DNA from: Rhizobium sp. Q54
GTDB lineage: Bacteria; Pseudomonadota; Alphaproteobacteria; Micropepsales; Micropepsaceae
DNA length: 64,000 bases
Reading direction: 5' to 3'
Assembly (NCBI GenBank): GCA_945860165.1
Contig: CAMAPL010000004.1
Coordinates: 1-64,000 of the forward strand
Within the stretch, counting starts at the first letter, position 1, and each line of letters starts with the position of its first letter. The notes below the pieces were generated by a model. That model had not been told where the DNA came from, did no database searches, and saw only the letters and a program-made list of their open reading frames with translations. The translations under genes were made by a program, and so were the position numbers. Shown here one piece after another: positions 1-9,483 of the stretch.

Positions 1-139
1 ACTTAGGCCTTTGTGCACAGTTATGCATGTTGCTCCCCAGCACGGATACCTTAGCTATCACATCTATTTATGATTGGACCTCGGAACCAACCCGCCCTTC
101 GCGCTTTTTCTCCGCAGCCGGAAAAATACGGAAATTCCC

Positions 140-306
140 ATGGCGGACAATAATGGCGGCAATCGCAAGACCTTGGCCCTGACCGCGGGCGTGGTGCTGG
201 TGGTGGTGGTGGTGGTGGGCCTGCTTGTGTTCGTCGGAGGCAACAATGACGGCCAGCCCCCCCCGGCGGCCCCGGCAACCCCACCCAGACCGACCAGGGC
301 CGTTGA
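140..306 (+). CDS. Small single-pass membrane protein, 3' end probably frameshifted
   Basis: A short protein starting MADNNGGNRKTLALT, followed by a very hydrophobic Val/Leu membrane segment (about residues 14-33) and a Gly/Asn/Pro-rich tail. As written the frame stays open to 760 and runs antisense across all of arsC, which is implausible. A run of eight C at 257-264 lies in the tail. One more C would move the frame onto a Gly/Pro/Gln tail ending at TGA 304-306, two bases before the arsC stop, giving about 55 residues. I therefore place the end at 306. Short membrane proteins of this shape are common in alphaproteobacteria, but I recognise no function. The start is only weakly supported (GGAAA a few bases upstream). 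Confidence 0.45.
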
Positions 307-307
307 T

Positions 308-652
308 CTAGAGCAGCCCCGCTACCGTCTCGCTAGGGCGACACAGCTTCGCCCCCTTCTCCGTCACCACAATGGGCCGGTTCATCAGGATGGGGTGCTG
401 GACCATGGCGTCCAGCAGGGCATCGTCGCCCTTGCCGTCCAGCCCCAGCTCGGCCACCAGATGCGCCTGCTTCCACCGCAAGACATCGCGCACCGATGCG
501 CCCATTTTGCCAAACAGCGCCACAAGCCCGTCGCGGCTCAACGGCGTTTTCAGATATTCGATCACCTCGGGCTCGATGCCACGTTCGCGCAGGAGCGCCA
601 GCACATTGCGCGACGTACCGCAGTTCGGATTGTGGTAAATAGTTACTTTCAT
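308..652 (-). CDS. arsC: Arsenate reductase, glutaredoxin-dependent ArsC family
   Basis: A 114-residue thioredoxin-fold protein of the ArsC/Spx-like family. It would reduce arsenate to arsenite in the cytoplasm using glutathione and glutaredoxin. The N-terminal YHNPNCGTSRN motif carries the catalytic Cys11. Arg55 or Arg59, Arg92 (in NRPIVV) and Arg105 (in LCRPSE) sit where the family has its arsenate-binding arginines. The length fits the chromosomal type (about 115-120 residues). There is no arsR, arsB or acr3 next to it, so it may be a stand-alone copy. A symmetrical palindrome at 713-736 lies upstream of its start. Confidence 0.9.
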   Translation of the reverse strand: MKVTIYHNPNCGTSRNVLALLRERGIEPEVIEYLKTPLSRDGLVALFGKMGASVRDVLRWKQAHLVAELGLDGKGDDALLDAMVQHPILMNRPIVVTEKGAKLCRPSETVAGLL

Positions 653-712
653 GATCTGCCAGTTGTAATTGGTGCCGCTGCCGCTCGCCTAAACTCGCGG
701 CGTTCGCCGCTC

Positions 713-736
713 AAAACGGTCCACTGGACCGTTTTT
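713..736 (+). terminator. Palindrome with T-run (terminator or operator)
   Basis: Arms AAAACGGTCC (713-722) and GGACCGTTTT (726-735) with a 3-nt loop, followed by T at 736. On the plus strand this has the form of a rho-independent terminator. It lies about 60-85 bases upstream of the arsC start and its symmetry would also suit a repressor site. Confidence 0.4.
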
Positions 737-852
737 CCCGCGTCCCTACGCTGTCACTAGGGACCCGTCGCGGCTCACTATCCTACGAAAGTTTGCCGCT
801 CGCCAGCAGGCCGAACTCGTCATGACGATAAATCATGGTGAGTTTTTGCGCG

Positions 853-875
853 GCGGGCCCACATCTTGGGCCCGC
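853..875. other. GC-rich perfect hairpin
   Basis: Arms GCGGGCCCA (853-861) and TGGGCCCGC (867-875) with a 5-nt loop. There is no T-run, so it is not a typical intrinsic terminator. It lies about 240 bases upstream of the cold-shock start codon and could belong to its leader RNA. Confidence 0.35.
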
Positions 876-1114
876 TTAGCCGTGCAGCTTTTGCAACTGC
901 GAACGCGCCGAGCAACGCCGCCGGGATTGCACGAAAGGCCCGGCAGGCGTATTGTCGCGGCACTTGGAGTTACGACCCGTCACAGTGAAGCGCACCTAAC
1001 TATCCTGCCGCCTTGAGTGCGCGCCTGGACGTGTTGACTTCCTTCCCTGCGACAACCGTAAGGCCAGTCCGTAACGGCATTCCGCCGCGCGGCCATTAAT
1101 GCAGGAATGTTACA

Positions 1115-1318
1115 ATGACTATCGGGACCGTGAAATTCTTCAACACCTCCAAGGGTTTTGGCTTCATCGCACCGGAAGACGGCGGCAAGGACGTGTTCGT
1201 TCACGCCACTGCTGTTGAAGCGGCTGGCTTGCGCTCGCTGAACGAAGGCCAGAAAGTTTCGTTCGACATCGTGCCGGACGCCCGTGGCGCCAAGGCCTCG
1301 AACCTCAAGGCCGTCTAA
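1115..1318 (+). CDS. Cold-shock domain protein (CspA family)
   Basis: A 67-residue single cold-shock domain, a five-strand OB fold that binds single-stranded RNA or DNA and prevents mRNA secondary structure. Both nucleic-acid-binding motifs are clear: RNP1 KGFGFI (about residues 13-18) and RNP2 VFVHA (about 27-31). Length is standard. It is monocistronic and ends in a very strong bidirectional terminator. The 5' untranslated part could be long, as for many cold-shock mRNAs, but nothing here proves temperature control. Several paralogues usually exist per genome, so no specific symbol is given. Confidence 0.95.
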   Translation: MTIGTVKFFNTSKGFGFIAPEDGGKDVFVHATAVEAAGLRSLNEGQKVSFDIVPDARGAKASNLKAV

Positions 1319-1341
1319 ACACGGTCTGATGTTTTGAATGC

Positions 1342-1379
1342 AATAAGGCCCCGGTGGAGAAATCCACCGGGGCCTTATT
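1342..1379. terminator. Bidirectional terminator between converging genes
   Basis: A perfect 17-bp stem: arms 1342-1358 and 1363-1379 closed by a GAAA tetraloop (1359-1362). The stem starts AATAAGGCCCC and ends GGGGCCTTATT. It lies between the converging cold-shock gene and the exported hypothetical gene and can serve both. Confidence 0.85.
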
Positions 1380-1398
1380 CTTTAAATGAGTCGTGCCG

Positions 1399-1839
1399 CT
1401 ACTGCGAGGCCGCGGTATTCGAATGCCGTGCAAAAGTATTCGTGATTTCCTTCTGCGGGCCGCTGCCGGTGGTGGTGAAGTTCTGGCTGCTCGAACGGCC
1501 GCCGCCACCGATCAAGCTGGCAGTGGCGGTGTAGCTGCCGGCCTTGGGCTTGAACAGGATCCAGGGGGCATCGCAGTCCGTCCCGGCCACGTCCTTGCCG
1601 TTCTGGGAGAGCGAGACATGGGCATTGGCGAGGTTGGCGCCGCCCGTGGTGGCCAGCACGATCTTCACCGGATAGGCGGCCCAGCGCGGATCGTCCTTGG
1701 CCGAGCCGACGCCGGTGCAGACAACTTCCACGCCGTTGATGTTGGTGGGCATGCCCTGAACGGCCAGCGCCTCGCTGGCCAGCATGACGGTGGTGAGGGT
1801 GGAAAGGGCCGCGACCGCTGTCATCAGGAAAGCGCGCAT
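1399..1839 (-). CDS. Exported hypothetical protein, carboxypeptidase-regulatory-like fold
   Basis: About 146 residues from the chosen start MRAFLMTAVAALS. The first ~26 residues form a signal peptide ending ASEALA. An upstream in-frame ATG at 1890 would put 17 charged residues before the signal peptide, so I prefer the internal start. The mature part has a CTGVG segment, a TTGGANLANAHVSL strand pair and GSYTATASL, resembling exported proteobacterial proteins with a carboxypeptidase-regulatory-like beta-sandwich. Two cysteines in the mature part could pair. The function is unknown; location is probably periplasmic. Confidence 0.6.
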   Translation of the reverse strand: MRAFLMTAVAALSTLTTVMLASEALAVQGMPTNINGVEVVCTGVGSAKDDPRWAAYPVKIVLATTGGANLANAHVSLSQNGKDVAGTDCDAPWILFKPKAGSYTATASLIGGGGRSSSQNFTTTGSGPQKEITNTFARHSNTAASQ

Positions 1840-1929
1840 CTGAAATATCCTTTGACCCCTTCGTGCTGACAGAAGCGTACAAATCGCCATCGGGTTCCCA
1901 GATTTCCCGCGCTATGGCAGGCTGGGGCC

Positions 1930-2601
1930 ATGATCCGCGCCGTGTCGGGGCTGCCCCTCGCCCTTTTGCTGTTTCTTTTCCTTGCCCTACCTGGCGCCGC
2001 CCAGCCCCGGACCCAGGCCGTGGCCATGCTGTCCGGGCTGGACGGCAAGCCCGCGGGAACCGCCGATTTCCGCACCGTGAATGGCGGGGTCCTGATCGTG
2101 CTGGACCTGACGGGCCTCACCCCCGGCGCCCATGGCCTCCACCTGCATGCCAGCGGCCAGTGCGACGTCACGTCCGGCTTCACCAAGGCGGGGCCGATCC
2201 TGTCGCTGCGGCCTGGCCGCAAGCACGGCTATCTGGCCAAGGGCGGGCCGATGACCGGTGACCTGCCCAACCAGTTTGCGCAGCCCGACGGACGGCTGAA
2301 GGCCAGTATCGTCACCAACGCCTTCACCCTGGGCAACGGCAAGCGTTCGATCTTCGACCGCGACGGCGTCGCCCTGTTCGTCAACAAGCGCGGCGACGAT
2401 TACCGCACCCAGCCCATCGGCAATGCCGGCGACCGCATCGCCTGCGGCGTGGTGGTGCGGACCCGGGGCCCCGCCGCGCGACGCGCGGCAAATCCAATTA
2501 AGCCGCCCCGCCCTATCCTCAAACCGGCGCCAAAACCCGCAAAAAACGCAGGTCCGCAGAGGGCTTGGCCGAGTGGTAAGCCCTTGGGCCCCATGACATG
2601 A
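1930..2601 (+). CDS. Cu/Zn superoxide dismutase-like exported protein with lost metal ligands
   Basis: 223 residues with a signal peptide (about 1-24), then a SodC-type Greek-key domain (about 28-176) and a Pro/Ala/Lys-rich tail of about 45 residues. Recognisable SodC landmarks are HGLHLH (His71, His73), Cys78, KHG (His99), GDLP (Asp111) and GNAGDRIACGV with Cys172. By comparison with bacterial SodC, the bridging His is Ile90, one Zn His is Met108 and the last Cu His is Asn152. Three of the usual metal ligands are therefore missing, so normal dismutase activity is doubtful. It could be a copper-binding or structural homologue. The end overlaps the glnD start by ATGA. Confidence 0.75.
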   Translation: MIRAVSGLPLALLLFLFLALPGAAQPRTQAVAMLSGLDGKPAGTADFRTVNGGVLIVLDLTGLTPGAHGLHLHASGQCDVTSGFTKAGPILSLRPGRKHGYLAKGGPMTGDLPNQFAQPDGRLKASIVTNAFTLGNGKRSIFDRDGVALFVNKRGDDYRTQPIGNAGDRIACGVVVRTRGPAARRAANPIKPPRPILKPAPKPAKNAGPQRAWPSGKPLGPMT

Positions 2602-5390
2602 TCCACGCCGCCATGGGCCTGGAAAAACCACAGACACTTGCCGCGCGCGACGTGATTGACGCCGATGCCCTGCGCCTTGCCCTGACCGCGCTGGCCAAGG
2701 ACACGTCCGATCCCGGTTCCTTGCGCAAAGCTGGCTTGGTGCTGATCAAGCAGGGCTTCCTGCAGAGCCGCGAAACAGTCGCCCAGGCGGTGGAAAAAGA
2801 AGGGCTGTCCGGCCTGGCCGCCGCCCGCGCCCTGTCGGCGCTGCAGGATTCCATCATTCAGGTGATCTACGACTTCGCCACCAAGCATGTGTACTACGCG
2901 CAGAATCCGTCCAGCGCCGAACGCATTGCGATCGTGGCGACCGGCGGCTATGGCCGCGGCGAGCTGGCGCCCGGCTCGGACATCGACCTGTTATTCGTGC
3001 GCCCCTTCAAGCAGACCGCCTGGGGCGAGAGCGTCATCGAATTCATTCTCTACATGCTGTGGGACCTGGGGCTGAAGGTCGGCCACGCCACCCGCAGCTT
3101 GGCCGAATGCGTGCGCCTATCCAAGCTGGACGTCACCATCCGTACTGCCATTCTGGAGTCGCGCTATCTGTGGGGCGACCGCGGCCTCTATGACGACCTG
3201 CGCCAGAAATTCTGGAACGAGGTTGCCACCGGGAATGGCCGCGATTTCGTGGAGGCCAAGCTGGCAGAGCGCAAGGCCCGCCATACCCGCCAGGGCGAAA
3301 GCCGTTATCTGGTCGAGCCCAACGTCAAGGAAGGCAAGGGTGGCCTGCGCGACCTGCAGACCCTCTACTGGATCGGCAAGTATCTTTATCACGTCGACGA
3401 TGCCGCCGACCTGGTTGAGCATGGCGTCTTCACCCGCGAGGAATACCGCACCTTCCAGAAGGCCGAAGCCTTTCTGTGGAATGTGCGCGTGCATCTGCAT
3501 TACCTGATCGGCCGCGCCGAGGATCGCCTCTCCTTCGATGTCCAGCCTGCACTGGCGACGCAGCTGGGTTACGTCGATGTGGAAAAGCCGCGCCGCGCCG
3601 TGGAAGCCTTCATGCGCGCTTACTTCCTCGTGGCCAAGGATGTCGGCGACCTGACCCGCATCTTCTGCGCCGCGCTGGAAGAGCAGCACAGGAAGCCGCG
3701 CCCCTCGCTGAGCCGGATGATGCCCGGATTTTTGAAGCCGCGCAGCCCCGATGACGATTTCTATGTCGCCAACAGCCGCCTGACCGCCAACCCTGCCATC
3801 TTCCTCCAGGAGCCGGCCAACATCCTGCGCATGTTCCACATCGCCGACATCAAGGGCGTGGATATCCACCCCGATGCGCTGCGCACCATCACCCGCTCAC
3901 TCGACCTGATCACCGATGCGGTGCGGGCCAATCCGGTGGCCAACCAGGCCTTCCTGGAAACCCTCACCTCGCGCCACGATCCCGAGCGGGCGCTGCGCCT
4001 GATGAACGAAGCGGGCGTGCTGGGCCGTTTCATTCCCGAATTCGGCCATGCCGTGGGGCTGATGCAGTTCAACATGTACCACCATTATACAGTGGACGAG
4101 CATCTGATCCGCGCCGTGGGCAATGTCGCCTCCATCGAGCGCGGCGAGCACAAGGAAGACAACCCCATCTCCAGCGACGTGGTCAAGCGCATCCAGTCGC
4201 GCAACGTGTTGTACTGCGCCATCCTGCTGCACGATATCGCGAAGGGCCTGCCGGGCGACCATAGCGAGGTCGGGGCCGAGATCGCGCGCAGCCTGTGCCC
4301 GCGCCTGGGACTTTCGCCCGCCGACACGACCGCAGTTGCCTGGCTGGTGAAGAACCATCTGGTGATGAGCGACACCGCCCAGCGCCGCGACGTCTCCGAC
4401 CCCAAGACGGTGCGCGATTTCGTCGACCTGGTGCAGTCGCCCGAGATGCTGCGCCTGCTGCTGGTACTGACCGTAGCCGACATCCGCGCCGTCGGGCCGG
4501 GCGTGTGGAACGGCTGGAAGGGCCAGCTGCTGCGCGAACTCTATTACGCGGCGGAAAACATGATGATGGGCGGCGACCAGGCGCCCGCGCGCGGCCAGCG
4601 CGTGTTGGCGGCCAAGGCGGCGCTGGAAGCGCGGCTGACGGATTTCACACTGGCGCAGCGCGAAAAGTCGCTGAGCCGTCATTACGACAATTACTGGCTG
4701 GCCTTCGACGAAAGCGAGCTGGAACGTCATGCCCGCCTAATCACCAAGGCAGATGCCGACGGCCACCTGCTGGCGCTGGAAGCCATCAGCAACGACTTCC
4801 GCGCCGTCACCGAGCTTATCCTTTACACCCCGGACCATGCCGGCCTGTTTTCACGTTTCGCCGGCGCCATCGCCATGGCGGGCGGCAGCATCGTGGACGC
4901 CAAGGCCTTCACCACCGGCGACGGTTTCGCACTGGACGTATTTTCAGTGCAGGACGCGGAAGGCGAAGCCTTTGGCGACAAGGAACGGCTGGGGCGCCTG
5001 GCCAAGTCCATTGAAAAGACCCTGCGCGGCGAACTCAGACCCGGCCAGCTTCTGGCCCGCAAGGCGCCCAAGTCCCGCGCCAGCGCCTTCAGCATCAAGC
5101 CCAAGCTTCATTTCGACAATGAAGCCTCCCGCATCGCCACCGTGATCGAGGTGGAATGCCTCGACCGGCCCGGCCTGCTGTATGACGTCACCCAGGCGAT
5201 CTTCGAATCCGGCCTGTCCATTTCCACCTCCATGGTGGCAACCTATGGTGAGCGGGCGATCGACGTTTTCTATGTCCGCGACGGTTTCGGCCACAAAATC
5301 ATACATCCCGCGCGGCTGGAGGCGGTGGAACAACGGCTGAAAAAGGCGCTGACGCCAACACCCCTTGAAGCCGCCGCGTCCAAGGCATAA
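2598..5390 (+). CDS. glnD: PII uridylyltransferase / uridylyl-removing enzyme
   Basis: A 930-residue nitrogen sensor. It adds UMP to PII proteins when glutamine is low and removes it when glutamine is high, setting glutamine synthetase activity and nitrogen-gene expression. Domains in order: nucleotidyltransferase with [16 protein letters not shown] (about 116-131, catalytic Asp128 and Asp130), a helical linker, an HD hydrolase domain with LLHDIAKG (about 543-550) for deuridylylation, and two C-terminal ACT domains (about 735-790 and 845-905) that bind glutamine. Length is normal for alphaproteobacteria. The ATG at 2598 overlaps the previous stop; an alternative Met six codons in is possible. 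trpS follows 8 bases later. Confidence 0.97.
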   Translation: MIHAAMGLEKPQTLAARDVIDADALRLALTALAKDTSDPGSLRKAGLVLIKQGFLQSRETVAQAVEKEGLSGLAAARALSALQDSIIQVIYDFATKHVYYAQNPSSAERIAIVATGGYGRGELAPGSDIDLLFVRPFKQTAWGESVIEFILYMLWDLGLKVGHATRSLAECVRLSKLDVTIRTAILESRYLWGDRGLYDDLRQKFWNEVATGNGRDFVEAKLAERKARHTRQGESRYLVEPNVKEGKGGLRDLQTLYWIGKYLYHVDDAADLVEHGVFTREEYRTFQKAEAFLWNVRVHLHYLIGRAEDRLSFDVQPALATQLGYVDVEKPRRAVEAFMRAYFLVAKDVGDLTRIFCAALEEQHRKPRPSLSRMMPGFLKPRSPDDDFYVANSRLTANPAIFLQEPANILRMFHIADIKGVDIHPDALRTITRSLDLITDAVRANPVANQAFLETLTSRHDPERALRLMNEAGVLGRFIPEFGHAVGLMQFNMYHHYTVDEHLIRAVGNVASIERGEHKEDNPISSDVVKRIQSRNVLYCAILLHDIAKGLPGDHSEVGAEIARSLCPRLGLSPADTTAVAWLVKNHLVMSDTAQRRDVSDPKTVRDFVDLVQSPEMLRLLLVLTVADIRAVGPGVWNGWKGQLLRELYYAAENMMMGGDQAPARGQRVLAAKAALEARLTDFTLAQREKSLSRHYDNYWLAFDESELERHARLITKADADGHLLALEAISNDFRAVTELILYTPDHAGLFSRFAGAIAMAGGSIVDAKAFTTGDGFALDVFSVQDAEGEAFGDKERLGRLAKSIEKTLRGELRPGQLLARKAPKSRASAFSIKPKLHFDNEASRIATVIEVECLDRPGLLYDVTQAIFESGLSISTSMVATYGERAIDVFYVRDGFGHKIIHPARLEAVEQRLKKALTPTPLEAAASKA

Positions 5391-5398
5391 ACCGGCCC

Positions 5399-6415
5399 AT
5401 GACACATAAACCGCTGGTTCTTTCGGGCATGCAGCCCACCAACACGCTGCATCTGGGCAATTATCTGGGCGCGCTCAAGAACTGGGTGCGGATGCAAGAA
5501 GAGATGCCCTGCCTGTTCTGCGTGGTGGACATGCACGCCCTGACCCAGGATTCAGGCTACGCCCTGCCCGAGGCGCTGACGCGTGCCACCCGCGAGGTCG
5601 CCGCCGCCTATATCGCGGCGGGCGTCGACCCGGCGCACACGCCCATTTTCAACCAGTCGCGGGTGCCCGAACATGGCGAGCTGGCCTGGATATTCAACTG
5701 CGTGGCGCGGCTGGGCTGGCTGGACCGCATGACCCAGTTCAAGGAGAAATCGGGCAAGCACAAGGAACGCGCCAGCGTCGGGCTCTACACCTATCCCGTG
5801 CTGATGGCCGCCGACATCCTGGTCTACAAAGCGACGCATGTGCCGGTGGGCGAGGACCAGAAGCAGCATCTGGAACTGGCGCGCGACATCGCCGCCAAAT
5901 TCAACAATGATTTCGGCGCACCGGATTTCTTTCCCCAGCCTGAGCCGGTGATCACCGGCACGGCGACACGGGTAATGAGCCTGCGAGATGGCGCCAAGAA
6001 AATGTCCAAGACGGACGAAAGCGACGCCAGCCGCATCAACCTGACCGACGATGCCGATGCCATTGCCGGTAAGATCAAGCGCGCCAAAAGTGACTCGTTT
6101 CCCCTGCCCGCCAGCAAGGAAGACTTGAAAGACCGGCCCGAGGCGGAGAACCTGTTCAATATCTATGCCGCCCTGGCCGAGCAGGACCGCGATTCTGTGA
6201 TTGCCCAATTCGCGGGCCAGCAATTCTCCGGCTTCAAGACGGCGCTGGCCGACCTGACCGTGGCCAAGCTGGGTCCGATCACCGCCGAGATGCGCCGCCT
6301 GCTGGCCGATCCGGCGGAGATTGACCGCATCCTGAAGAACGGCGCCGACAAGGCGCGCGCCCTCGCCGCGCCCATCATGGACGAAGTGAAGAAGCGCGTC
6401 GGGTTTATCGTTTGA
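5399..6415 (+). CDS. trpS: Tryptophanyl-tRNA synthetase
   Basis: A 338-residue class Ic aminoacyl-tRNA synthetase that charges tRNA-Trp. The HIGH-type signature is TLHLGN (about 16-21) and the KMSKS-type loop is KKMSKTD (about 200-206). The family segments [19 protein letters not shown] and [15 protein letters not shown] are intact. Length is standard for bacterial TrpRS. It lies 8 bases after glnD and its stop codon overlaps the TTG start of the next gene, so it is probably translated from the same message. Confidence 0.97.
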   Translation: MTHKPLVLSGMQPTNTLHLGNYLGALKNWVRMQEEMPCLFCVVDMHALTQDSGYALPEALTRATREVAAAYIAAGVDPAHTPIFNQSRVPEHGELAWIFNCVARLGWLDRMTQFKEKSGKHKERASVGLYTYPVLMAADILVYKATHVPVGEDQKQHLELARDIAAKFNNDFGAPDFFPQPEPVITGTATRVMSLRDGAKKMSKTDESDASRINLTDDADAIAGKIKRAKSDSFPLPASKEDLKDRPEAENLFNIYAALAEQDRDSVIAQFAGQQFSGFKTALADLTVAKLGPITAEMRRLLADPAEIDRILKNGADKARALAAPIMDEVKKRVGFIV

Positions 6416-7161
6416 AGAACGCTCTGGTTACAGGCGCGGCCAAGCGGCTAGGACGGGCTATCGCCCTGGACCTTGCCGCCCATGGCTGGAACGTGGCGAT
6501 CCATTACAAAGCTTCCGAAGAAGAAGCCGACAGTGCAGCGCAGGCTGCCCGCGCCTTCGGCGCCGACGCCGCGATCCTGAAATGCGATCTTTCCAAAGAG
6601 GCGCAGACCGCCACTCTGGTGGCGCGCGCCGCCGCGGAAATCGGGCCGCTGACGGCGCTGATCAACTCGGCCTCACTGTTCGAGAATGACGACTGGCAAA
6701 GCGCCACGCGCAAGAGCTGGGACGATCACATGGAAACCAATCTGCGCGCGCCGTTGCTGCTGTCGCAGAGCTTCGCTCAGCAATTGCCGGAAAATGCCAT
6801 GGGCAGCATCGTCAACATCATCGACCAGCGGGTGCTGAAGCCGACGCCGCAATTCCTTTCCTACAGCGTCAGCAAGGCCGGACTGTACTGGCTCACCACC
6901 ACCCTAGCCCAGGGCATGGGCCCGCGCATCCGGGTCAATGCCGTCGGTCCCGGCCCTACCCTGAAAAACTCCCGCCAGTCGGATGCCGATTTCGACCGCC
7001 AGCGCGACGCCACCATCCTGGGGCGCGGCGCCGAACCCGCCGACATTTGCGGCGCGGTGCGCTATCTTCTGGAAGCTGAGGCGGTCACCGGCCAGATGAT
7101 CGCGGTGGATGGCGGCCAGCATCTGATCTGGCAAACGCCGGATGTCGGGGTGAAGGAATGA
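6412..7161 (+). CDS. Short-chain dehydrogenase, pteridine reductase / FolM-like
   Basis: 249 residues, Rossmann-fold SDR. The cofactor motif reads TGAAKRLG, the TGxxxRxG variant typical of pteridine reductases and FolM (dihydromonapterin/dihydrofolate reductase) rather than the usual TGxxxGxG. The active-site YSVSK and the NSAS and GPTL segments are present. Translation most likely starts at TTG 6412 overlapping the trpS stop (TTGA), and the gene ends in an ATGA overlap with folB. That coupling to dihydroneopterin aldolase supports a role in reduced pterin or folate metabolism. The exact substrate is inferred; a general SDR is the alternative. Confidence 0.8.
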   Translation: MKNALVTGAAKRLGRAIALDLAAHGWNVAIHYKASEEEADSAAQAARAFGADAAILKCDLSKEAQTATLVARAAAEIGPLTALINSASLFENDDWQSATRKSWDDHMETNLRAPLLLSQSFAQQLPENAMGSIVNIIDQRVLKPTPQFLSYSVSKAGLYWLTTTLAQGMGPRIRVNAVGPGPTLKNSRQSDADFDRQRDATILGRGAEPADICGAVRYLLEAEAVTGQMIAVDGGQHLIWQTPDVGVKE

Positions 7162-7550
7162 GCAAGATAGAAGCTCCCCGCATCGCCAGTGCCGCCCGCG
7201 GGCTGCGCCATGTCTTCATCCGTAACCTGGAACTGCTGGCCCATATCGGCGTCTATCGCCACGAGGAGGGGCGGATGCAGCCGGTCCGCATCAATGTTGA
7301 CCTTGCCACCGACGATATAGCCGATGCCCAGGACATGCTGGAAAACGTGGTCGATTACCATGTGATCGAGAAGCGCATCCGCACCATCATCGCCGAAGGC
7401 CATGTCAAACTGGCGGAAACCCTGGCGGAACACATCGCCGCAGCCTGTTTCGAGGACGCCCGGGTACGCACCGTGCGGGTGCGGGTGGAAAAGCTGCATG
7501 CCCTGACCGGCGCGGAAAGCGTCGGTATAGAGATTGAGCGCGCCCGCTAA
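7158..7550 (+). CDS. folB: Dihydroneopterin aldolase
   Basis: A 130-residue FolB/FolX-family protein that cleaves 7,8-dihydroneopterin to 6-hydroxymethyl-dihydropterin and glycolaldehyde in folate synthesis. Family features are an N-terminal segment with HIGVYRHEEG, the DYHVIEKRI helix (equivalent of the conserved DY), LAETLAEHIAAACF, and VRVEKLHALTGAESVGIEI at the C-terminus with the catalytic Lys. The start overlaps the FolM-like gene by ATGA, so the two are almost certainly co-translated. There are about 20 extra residues at the N-terminus before the aldolase fold. Confidence 0.92.
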   Translation: MSKIEAPRIASAARGLRHVFIRNLELLAHIGVYRHEEGRMQPVRINVDLATDDIADAQDMLENVVDYHVIEKRIRTIIAEGHVKLAETLAEHIAAACFEDARVRTVRVRVEKLHALTGAESVGIEIERAR

Positions 7551-7562
7551 TATATTGGCCGC

Positions 7563-9452
7563 ATGACTTCCCCCGAAGCGCCGCCCCCAAAAAATCCAAT
7601 GAGCGGCGCCGAGCGCATCGCCGCCTATCTCAAGACCCTGCCCGACTCGCCGGGCGTCTATCGCATGATGAATGCGGCAGGCGATGTGCTGTATGTCGGC
7701 AAGGCCAAGAGCCTGAAGAAACGCGTCAGCTCCTATGCCCTGCGCGGCGCCCATAACGAACGCATCAGCCACATGATCGCCGAAACGACCGAGATGCTGT
7801 TCGTCACCACCGCCAGCGAGACCGATGCCTTGTTGCTGGAATCCAACCTGATCAAGCGGCTGAAGCCGCGCTACAATGTTTCCTATCGCGACGACAAGAG
7901 CTTTCCCAACATCCTGCTGCGCGAGGATCATCCCTTCCCGCAACTGCTGAAGCATCGCGGCGCCAAGACCATCAAGGGTATCTATTTCGGCCCCTTTGCC
8001 AATGCCGGCGCGGTCAACCGCACCCTCAACACCTTGCAGCGCGCCTTCCTGCTGCGCTCATGTTCGGATTCGGTGTTCGAAAGCCGGACCCGCCCCTGCC
8101 TGTTGTTCCAGATCAAGCGTTGCAGCGCACCCTGCGTGAACCGCATCGACCTGGCCGGCTATCACGAACTGGCGGAGGAGGCCGAAAGCTTCCTGAAGGG
8201 CAAGAGCCAGTCGGTGCAGGACGAACTGAAAACCGAAATGACGACGGCGTCCGACGCCATGGATTTCGAGGCGGCGGCGAAACTGCGCGACCGGCTGAAG
8301 GCGATGAGCCACATCCAGTCCTCGCAGGGCGTTAATCCCTCCACCTTCGACGAGGCCGACCTGTTCGCTGCTCATGCAGAAGGAGGCCAAACTTGCATAC
8401 AAGTGTTCTTCTTCCGCGCCGGACAGAATTGGGGCAACTGGCCCTACTTCCCGCGTCACGACCGCGACCTGCCGCTGGCCGAAGTGCTGGAAAGTTTTGT
8501 CGGCCAGTTCTACGACGAGCGCACCGCGCCGGGCCTGATCCTGACCAGCGAGGAATTGCCCGGCCGCGTTTTGCTGGCCGAAGCACTCGGTACCCGCGCC
8601 CAGCAGAAGGTCGAGATCGCCATGCCCCAGCGCGGCGAAAAGCGCGACATCATGGAGCGCGCCTTGACCAATGCGCGCGAACAATTGGGCCGCCGTATGG
8701 CAGAGAACAGCGCCCAGACCCAGCTGCTGGAAGGCGTCGCCGATGTGTTCGCCCTGGAAGCTCCCCCGCGCCGCATCGAGGTCTATGACAATTCCCACAT
8801 CCAGGGCGCGCACGCCCTGGGCGCCTTCATCGTGGCGGGACCGGAAGGCTTCGAGAAAGGCCAGTACCGCAAGTTCAACATCAAGAACGAAGAACTCACC
8901 CCGGGCGACGACTATGCCATGATGCGCGAGGTGCTGACCCGCCGCTTCGCCCGCATGGTCAAGGAAGATGCCTCATCAGCGGAAGACACCACGCACTGGC
9001 GGCGCCCAGACCTGGTGCTGATAGATGGCGGGCCGGGACAATTGTCGATCGCCTCCCAGGTCTTTGCCGATCTGGGGGTCGAGGATGTGGCACTGGTGGG
9101 TATTTCCAAAGGCCCCGACCGCGACGCCGGCCGCGAGCATTTCTATATGCCGGGCAAGGAGCCCTTCCGCCTCGATCCCAAAAGTCCGATTCTGTACTAT
9201 CTGCAGCGGCTGCGGGACGAAGCCCACCGCTTTGTCATCGGCGGCCATCGCAAGAAGCGCAGCGCCGCCATCGGCGCCAACCCGCTGGACGAAATTGCCG
9301 GGGTGGGCGCAGGCCGCAAGCGGGCTTTGTTGCAGCACTTCGGCTCGGCCCGGGCGGTGGCAGGGGCCAGCCTGACCGACCTCGCCTCGGTCGGCGGCGT
9401 CAGCGAGATCCTGGCCAGAAAAATCTTCGATTTCTTTCATTCGGGCGGGTGA
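7563..9452 (+). CDS. uvrC: Excinuclease ABC subunit C
   Basis: A 629-residue nucleotide-excision-repair endonuclease that cuts damaged DNA on both sides once UvrAB has located the lesion. Domains in order: GIY-YIG nuclease (about 25-105, with GVYRM and [14 protein letters not shown]), a UVR UvrB-binding motif (about 230-260, [17 protein letters not shown]), the RNase-H-like C-terminal nuclease (about 380-540, with [14 protein letters not shown] and [11 protein letters not shown]), and tandem helix-hairpin-helix motifs at the end (about 570-625). Length is normal. It sits 12 bases after folB and 31 bases before pgsA. No SOS box was noticed at its start, consistent with internal transcription. 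Confidence 0.97.
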   Translation: MTSPEAPPPKNPMSGAERIAAYLKTLPDSPGVYRMMNAAGDVLYVGKAKSLKKRVSSYALRGAHNERISHMIAETTEMLFVTTASETDALLLESNLIKRLKPRYNVSYRDDKSFPNILLREDHPFPQLLKHRGAKTIKGIYFGPFANAGAVNRTLNTLQRAFLLRSCSDSVFESRTRPCLLFQIKRCSAPCVNRIDLAGYHELAEEAESFLKGKSQSVQDELKTEMTTASDAMDFEAAAKLRDRLKAMSHIQSSQGVNPSTFDEADLFAAHAEGGQTCIQVFFFRAGQNWGNWPYFPRHDRDLPLAEVLESFVGQFYDERTAPGLILTSEELPGRVLLAEALGTRAQQKVEIAMPQRGEKRDIMERALTNAREQLGRRMAENSAQTQLLEGVADVFALEAPPRRIEVYDNSHIQGAHALGAFIVAGPEGFEKGQYRKFNIKNEELTPGDDYAMMREVLTRRFARMVKEDASSAEDTTHWRRPDLVLIDGGPGQLSIASQVFADLGVEDVALVGISKGPDRDAGREHFYMPGKEPFRLDPKSPILYYLQRLRDEAHRFVIGGHRKKRSAAIGANPLDEIAGVGAGRKRALLQHFGSARAVAGASLTDLASVGGVSEILARKIFDFFHSGG

Positions 9453-9483
9453 CCTCTTCATAGAGGGCTTCTACAGTGACGCC

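Larger units (their letters stand above)
653..1114. other. Intergenic region between arsC and the cold-shock gene
   Basis: About 460 bases without a convincing gene. It should hold the arsC promoter and the promoter and 5' leader of the cold-shock gene. It contains two perfect hairpins (713-735 and 853-875). An open frame at 822-1016 on the plus strand is Arg/Pro-rich, has no recognisable domain and overlaps the second hairpin; I do not call it. Confidence 0.6.

Noticed and set aside
822-1016. 64-codon open frame on the plus strand upstream of the cold-shock gene
   Set aside because: Arg/Pro-rich composition, no domain, overlaps a perfect hairpin, and no ribosome-binding site.
2556-2590. tRNA-like string GCTTGGCCGAGTGGTAAG before glnD
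   Set aside because: It resembles a Ser/Leu tRNA D-arm, but no anticodon arm, T-arm or acceptor partner follows; the bases are the tail of the SodC-like gene and the glnD start.
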